Of a stretch of DNA of 9,948 nt, positions 7,002 through 9,948 are shown in pieces. The notes beneath the pieces are model-generated. The model was not told where the DNA came from and did no database searches. It was given only the letters and a program-made list of their open reading frames with translations. This DNA comes from an uncultured Chitinophagaceae bacterium (GTDB taxonomy: Bacteria > Bacteroidota > Bacteroidia > Chitinophagales > Chitinophagaceae). The DNA lies in the NCBI GenBank assembly GCA_903841915.1, contig CAIMKO010000284.1, positions 1-9,948 on the forward strand. Reading direction: 5' to 3'. Numbering within the stretch: the first letter of the stretch is position 1; every line of letters starts with the position of its first letter. The position numbers and the translations under genes are program-made.

Positions 7002-8199
7002 TTTGGGGCTTTAGTTTTTTTTCTAAAAAAGAAGACTTTCTGATAAAATGATTCACAGGCTCTTCAATGAATTTGAATAATGCGATCGATATCAGATTTA
7101 GCAAGATGAATGCAAGCGCTATTTTGATGGCACTTGAATCAATATTTTCTGCCAGCCAGTTATATTGTTTAGCGTCAAAGAAAGTTGCCATTTTTTCTGT
7201 GCTGTTCCCTACCCATGTCTTTACCAGTGTTGCAATAAAACCAATATGAATGAGATAAAAGATATAAGAACTTTTTCCCAGTAAGACCATGGTGCTGCTT
7301 CCTAAAAATCTTCTTAATGCAGAAGGCTCTTTGATCAACCCATAGAATAAAGAAGCGATACCGCAAGGCATTACCAGGTTATTGCTGAATATGCCCCATG
7401 GCTGGTACAGTCCGTAGTGGATCTTATCTGTCAGTGGCTGTATGGCCATGATGCCAATGCCAATGCACATTCCGATGATACCGAGTATGGTAAAGAATGG
7501 CCATTTTATTTTAGCAGCTTCTCCGTTTTGTTTTAATACACGAAGTGCCAGTGCAATGCCGATAAAGAATTCAATACATCTTCCTGTGAAAGTGTATAGG
7601 AACATAAAAGTAAAGTTGCCGTACAGGCCATAAAAATTCACATGACTAAAGATGAGCACTAATATAGAACCAATGGAAATGATCAGGATCGGTAATTGCC
7701 AAACGGCATTTTTATTTTTTTTGATTCGCACAAAGAACAAGGGTGCTAAAAAATAAAAACATTCTTCAACGGTCAATGTCCATCCCTGCGCTAGCCCTGT
7801 AAATTTCAGGTCATCAAAAAAACCACGCAGGAAAAACACATTCAGTAAGATCAATACAGTTGCATAGGGAAAACCATTGTACACCGAATTGTCATTGATA
7901 TAATAGGCAAATGCAAAGGTTGCTAAAGTGATGATCAGATACATCGGATAGATACGCGCAATTCTGTTCTTCAAATATTTCCTGAACCAGTTACCCGATA
8001 TTTCACAGGTATCATAATAACGCAGACCAATCAGGAAGCCACTCAACACAAAGAAAACAGTTACACCTGTATGTAATTCATTCAGTATTCTGAACAAGGG
8101 ATATGCGAAATCCGATTGATTGGCATGATGAAAGAATACCATAAACGCTGCTATGGCCCTAATACCCGTAAGTGGTGGAATGTAATTATCAGCTTTCAT
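6994..8199 (-). CDS. Acyltransferase 3 family integral membrane protein (OafA/YrhL-like)
   Basis: 401-aa inner-membrane acyltransferase that in characterised relatives moves acetyl or other acyl groups across the membrane onto sugars, peptidoglycan or lipids. About ten hydrophobic segments are visible, with the N-terminus in the usual form. Family motifs are in order: R14 and H24/H25 in GIRAIAAFMVFFHH (the His is essential in the family), GVTVFFVLSGFLIG (45-58), RIARIYPMY (79-87) and GWTLTVEECFYFLAP (139-153). There is no fused SGNH hydrolase domain, unlike longer OafA proteins, so any second catalytic step must come from another protein. The exported AXE1 esterase encoded next, overlapping by 8 bp, is a candidate partner or antagonist. 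A tail rich in Lys (SSFLEKKLKPQNA) ends the protein. It is the first gene of its operon, following the recA terminator. Confidence 0.92.
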   Translation of the reverse strand: MKADNYIPPLTGIRAIAAFMVFFHHANQSDFAYPLFRILNELHTGVTVFFVLSGFLIGLRYYDTCEISGNWFRKYLKNRIARIYPMYLIITLATFAFAYYINDNSVYNGFPYATVLILLNVFFLRGFFDDLKFTGLAQGWTLTVEECFYFLAPLFFVRIKKNKNAVWQLPILIISIGSILVLIFSHVNFYGLYGNFTFMFLYTFTGRCIEFFIGIALALRVLKQNGEAAKIKWPFFTILGIIGMCIGIGIMAIQPLTDKIHYGLYQPWGIFSNNLVMPCGIASLFYGLIKEPSALRRFLGSSTMVLLGKSSYIFYLIHIGFIATLVKTWVGNSTEKMATFFDAKQYNWLAENIDSSAIKIALAFILLNLISIALFKFIEEPVNHFIRKSSFLEKKLKPQNA

Positions 8200-8333
8200 T
8201 CAAATAATTGGAGGGGTTTATAAATAGTATGGGATTAAAAACAAGATTAATCAATAACGCTGTAAATGAATTATGATGTAGATAACTAATAACCAAATGA
8301 TAACGCAGTCTCCTGTATGTGAATAACTAGCAC

Positions 8334-8365
8334 AAAAAAGCCATCCCTGATCGGGGATGGCTTTT
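8334..8365 (-). terminator. Strong rho-independent terminator after recA
   Basis: A perfect 12-bp stem (aaaagccatccc at 8336-8347 pairing with gggatggctttt at 8354-8365) has a 6-base loop (tgatcg). Read on the minus strand it begins 33 bp after the recA stop codon and ends in a run of six T, so it should end the recA transcript. The A-run before and T-run after the stem make it look bidirectional, but no plus-strand gene lies to its left. It separates recA from the acyltransferase operon, which must therefore have its own promoter in 8200-8333. No match there is good enough to call. Confidence 0.88.
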
Positions 8366-8397
8366 CACTTACTAATCCGTGTACCTATAAAAGTCCT

Positions 8398-9417
8398 TTA
8401 TGCTTCTTTAGCTGCTGCAGGCGCATGTGCTTCTGCAACTTTTGCTCTGATTTTCGCTTCAATTTCATTGGCCAGTTCTGGGTTATCGCGCAATAATTGC
8501 TTTACTGCATCACGGCCCTGTCCTAATTTATTCGTATCGTAACTGTACCATGATCCGCTTTTGTTCACCACATTCAGTTCAACACCCATATCGATGATCT
8601 CGCCCAGTTTACTGATCCCTTCACCAAATATAATATCAAATTCAGCCGCGCGGAAAGGAGGCGCTACTTTATTCTTCACCACTTTTACTTTTACGCGGTT
8701 ACCGATCGCTTCATCACCATCTTTGATTTGTGCCTGACGACGGATATCCAAACGAACGGATGCATAGAATTTCAATGCATTACCACCGGTGGTTGTTTCA
8801 GGGTTACCGAACATCACGCCGATCTTTTCACGCAACTGATTGATGAAAATGCAAATGGTATTTGTCTTGCTGATGGTAGCCGTTAGTTTTCGCAGAGCCT
8901 GACTCATCAGTCTTGCGTGCAATCCCATTTTGCTGTCGCCCATCTCGCCTTCCAACTCACTTTTAGGAACCAATGCGGCTACGGAATCGATCACCACTAC
9001 ATCCAGTGCTCCGGATAATATTAAACGGTCGGCGATCTCCAAAGCCTGTTCACCATAATCAGGTTGAGAGATCAAGAGATTATCTACATCCACCCCTAAT
9101 TTCTGGGCATAGTTACTGTCGAATGCATGTTCGGCATCAATGATAGCGCACATGCCGCCTTTTTTCTGTGCTTCGGCAATGATATGCGTAGCAATGGTTG
9201 TTTTACCGGAAGATTCAGGTCCGTATATTTCGATCACCCTTCCTCTAGGAATACCACCTACTCCCAATGCAATATCCAGTCCTATAGAACCGGTACTGAT
9301 CACTTCCATGGGTTCGGTACTTTTTTCATTCATCAGCATCACACTTCCTTTGCCATAATCCTTGTCTATCTTGTCCATTGTCAGCTTAAGCGCCTTCATT
9401 TTTTCTGCGTTACTCAT
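8398..9417 (-). CDS. recA: Recombinase RecA
   Basis: DNA-dependent ATPase that forms the strand-exchange filament on single-stranded DNA and triggers LexA-type self-cleavage where an SOS system exists. It is 339 aa from the ATG at 9417. Key residues fall at the E. coli positions: Walker A GPESSGKTT at 66-74 (K72), E96 in DAEHAFD, Walker B VVVIDS with D144, Q194 in INQLREKIG, and loop L2 NPETTTGGNALKF from about 205. The C-terminal domain is complete, but the tail (AEAHAPAAAKEA) is Ala-rich and less acidic than the E. coli regulatory tail. An in-frame TTG at 9438 would add seven residues (MKVKSQY). The ATG is preferred because MSNAEKMKALKLTMDKI matches the usual RecA N-terminus. It is monocistronic, with a terminator directly downstream. 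No LexA-type operator could be recognised upstream. Confidence 0.98.
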   Translation of the reverse strand: MSNAEKMKALKLTMDKIDKDYGKGSVMLMNEKSTEPMEVISTGSIGLDIALGVGGIPRGRVIEIYGPESSGKTTIATHIIAEAQKKGGMCAIIDAEHAFDSNYAQKLGVDVDNLLISQPDYGEQALEIADRLILSGALDVVVIDSVAALVPKSELEGEMGDSKMGLHARLMSQALRKLTATISKTNTICIFINQLREKIGVMFGNPETTTGGNALKFYASVRLDIRRQAQIKDGDEAIGNRVKVKVVKNKVAPPFRAAEFDIIFGEGISKLGEIIDMGVELNVVNKSGSWYSYDTNKLGQGRDAVKQLLRDNPELANEIEAKIRAKVAEAHAPAAAKEA

Positions 9418-9435
9418 ATACTGTGATTTTACTTT

Positions 9436-9443
9436 CAAAATTA
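9436..9443 (-). promoter_or_regulatory. recA: Candidate recA -7 promoter element (Bacteroidota type)
   Basis: On the minus strand TAATTTTG matches the Bacteroidota -7 consensus TAnnTTTG at all fixed positions. It ends 18 bases before the recA ATG, which would give a very short leader. No good TTTG-like -33 box is present at the expected distance. A second, weaker match (TAGTTTTA, 9460-9453) lies upstream. The region is so A+T-rich that a chance match is possible. Confidence 0.3.
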
Positions 9444-9600
9444 ATTAGGGCATAAAACTAATACATTTTTATTATATACACTAATATTTTTAGTATTTTT
9501 TAGCTAAATAAATTGGACAAAGGGAAAATGCCTGTAAAACAAAGCTTTTGTTTCACGCAAAGAGCGCGACGAATACAACGAGCGCAACGATTTCTCCTGT
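9439..9600. other. Gene-free recA leader and degenerate border of the repeat array
   Basis: Positions 9439-9530 are extremely A+T-rich and contain the candidate recA promoter. A 7-bp perfect hairpin (aaacaaa-gct-tttgttt) lies at 9537-9553. From about 9555 to 9600 the composition shifts to the G+C-richer style of the adjacent array (words such as gcgcaacga and tttctcctgt), which looks like a decayed repeat copy. No conserved protein and no RNA gene were recognised. An ATG at 9528 opens a plus-strand frame that continues through the array; it is described with the findings and is not called as a gene. Confidence 0.5.
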
Positions 9601-9948
9601 TTCTCGTCCGAAGAACTCCTTCAAAGCAGCGGCGCAGTCAAAGCAGCGGTTGTCCTTACTTGCGATTTACGGACTTACGATTCTTGTTTTCTTGTTTCTC
9701 GTACGAAGGACTCTTTCGAAGCAGCGGCACAGTCAACGCAGCGGTTGTCCTTACTTGCGATTTACGGACTTACGATTCTCGTTTTCTTGTTTCTCGTCCG
9801 AAGGACTCCTTCAAAGCAACGGCACAGTCAACGCAGCGGTTGTCCTTACTTGCGATTTACGGACTTACGATTCTCGTTTTCTTGTTTCTCGTCCGAAGGA
9901 CTCCTTCAAAGCAACGGCACAGTCAACGCAGCGGTTGTCCTTACTTGC
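9601..9948. repeat. 95-bp tandem repeat, 3.7 copies visible, continuing past the window end
   Basis: Units begin at 9601, 9696, 9791 and 9886 (each at ttctcgt), giving an exact 95-bp period with no insertions or deletions; the last unit is cut by the window edge after 63 bp. The 63 visible bases of unit 4 are identical to unit 3. Unit 2 differs from unit 3 at four positions and unit 1 at five, so divergence lies at the recA-proximal edge. Unit 3 has 46 G+C of 95, clearly richer than the flanking leader. Each unit holds a palindrome of the form gaagga-c-tccttc (perfect in units 3 and 4), a repeated gcagcgg/gcaacgg word and the phrase gatttacggacttacgatt. There are no variable spacers and no recognisable protein. 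Confidence 0.93.

Noticed and set aside
9127..9426. Plus-strand open frames opposite recA
   Set aside because: They lie antisense inside a highly conserved recA gene and resemble no protein; the minus-strand product explains the sequence fully.
9537..9553. Hairpin aaacaaa-gct-tttgttt as a terminator
   Set aside because: An A/T-only 7-bp stem with no following T-run; too weak for either strand.
9601..9948. CRISPR array
   Set aside because: The entire 95-bp unit repeats; there are no unique spacers of 25-40 bp between short repeats and no cas genes.

Overview
The window comes from a Bacteroidota chromosome, most likely a Chitinophagaceae-like member. This rests on the RecA sequence and its MSNAEK start, the A+T-rich intergenic DNA, a TAnnTTTG-type -7 promoter element, AUG starts without strong Shine-Dalgarno sites, and secreted enzymes and outer-membrane barrels typical of the phylum. 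The exact genus is not determinable by eye. All eight recognisable genes lie on the minus strand, so transcription runs from high to low coordinates. No tRNA, rRNA, transposase, phage gene or CRISPR array was seen.

Layout in the direction of transcription. (1) 9439-9948 has no recognised gene. It holds an A+T-rich recA leader and a 95-bp tandem repeat that runs off the right end. (2) recA (8398-9417) ends at a strong hairpin terminator (8334-8365). (3) A three-gene operon follows: an acyltransferase-3 membrane protein (6994-8199), an exported AXE1-type acetyl esterase (5652-7001, overlapping its predecessor by 8 bp) and an outer-membrane beta-barrel protein (4825-5637, 14 bp further on). (4) A two-gene unit comes next: methylglyoxal synthase mgsA (4196-4660) overlapping a GNAT acetyltransferase (3703-4203) by 8 bp. 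(5) An intergenic region (3450-3702) carries palindromic elements. (6) An exported amidase-signature enzyme (1800-3449) is followed by an exported M28 metallopeptidase of the glutamate carboxypeptidase II type, whose C-terminus lies beyond position 1.

How the genes may work together. The acyltransferase, esterase and barrel could add, remove and transport or contact O-acyl groups on a surface or environmental glycan; this is inferred from gene order and families only. The amidase and M28 peptidase are both exported hydrolases of amide or peptide bonds and could act on the same extracytoplasmic nitrogen sources. mgsA diverts dihydroxyacetone phosphate to methylglyoxal, and its GNAT partner is probably translationally coupled. 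No clearly new biological system is evident. The least explained element is the 95-bp tandem repeat, which contains no stop triplet in any plus-strand frame.
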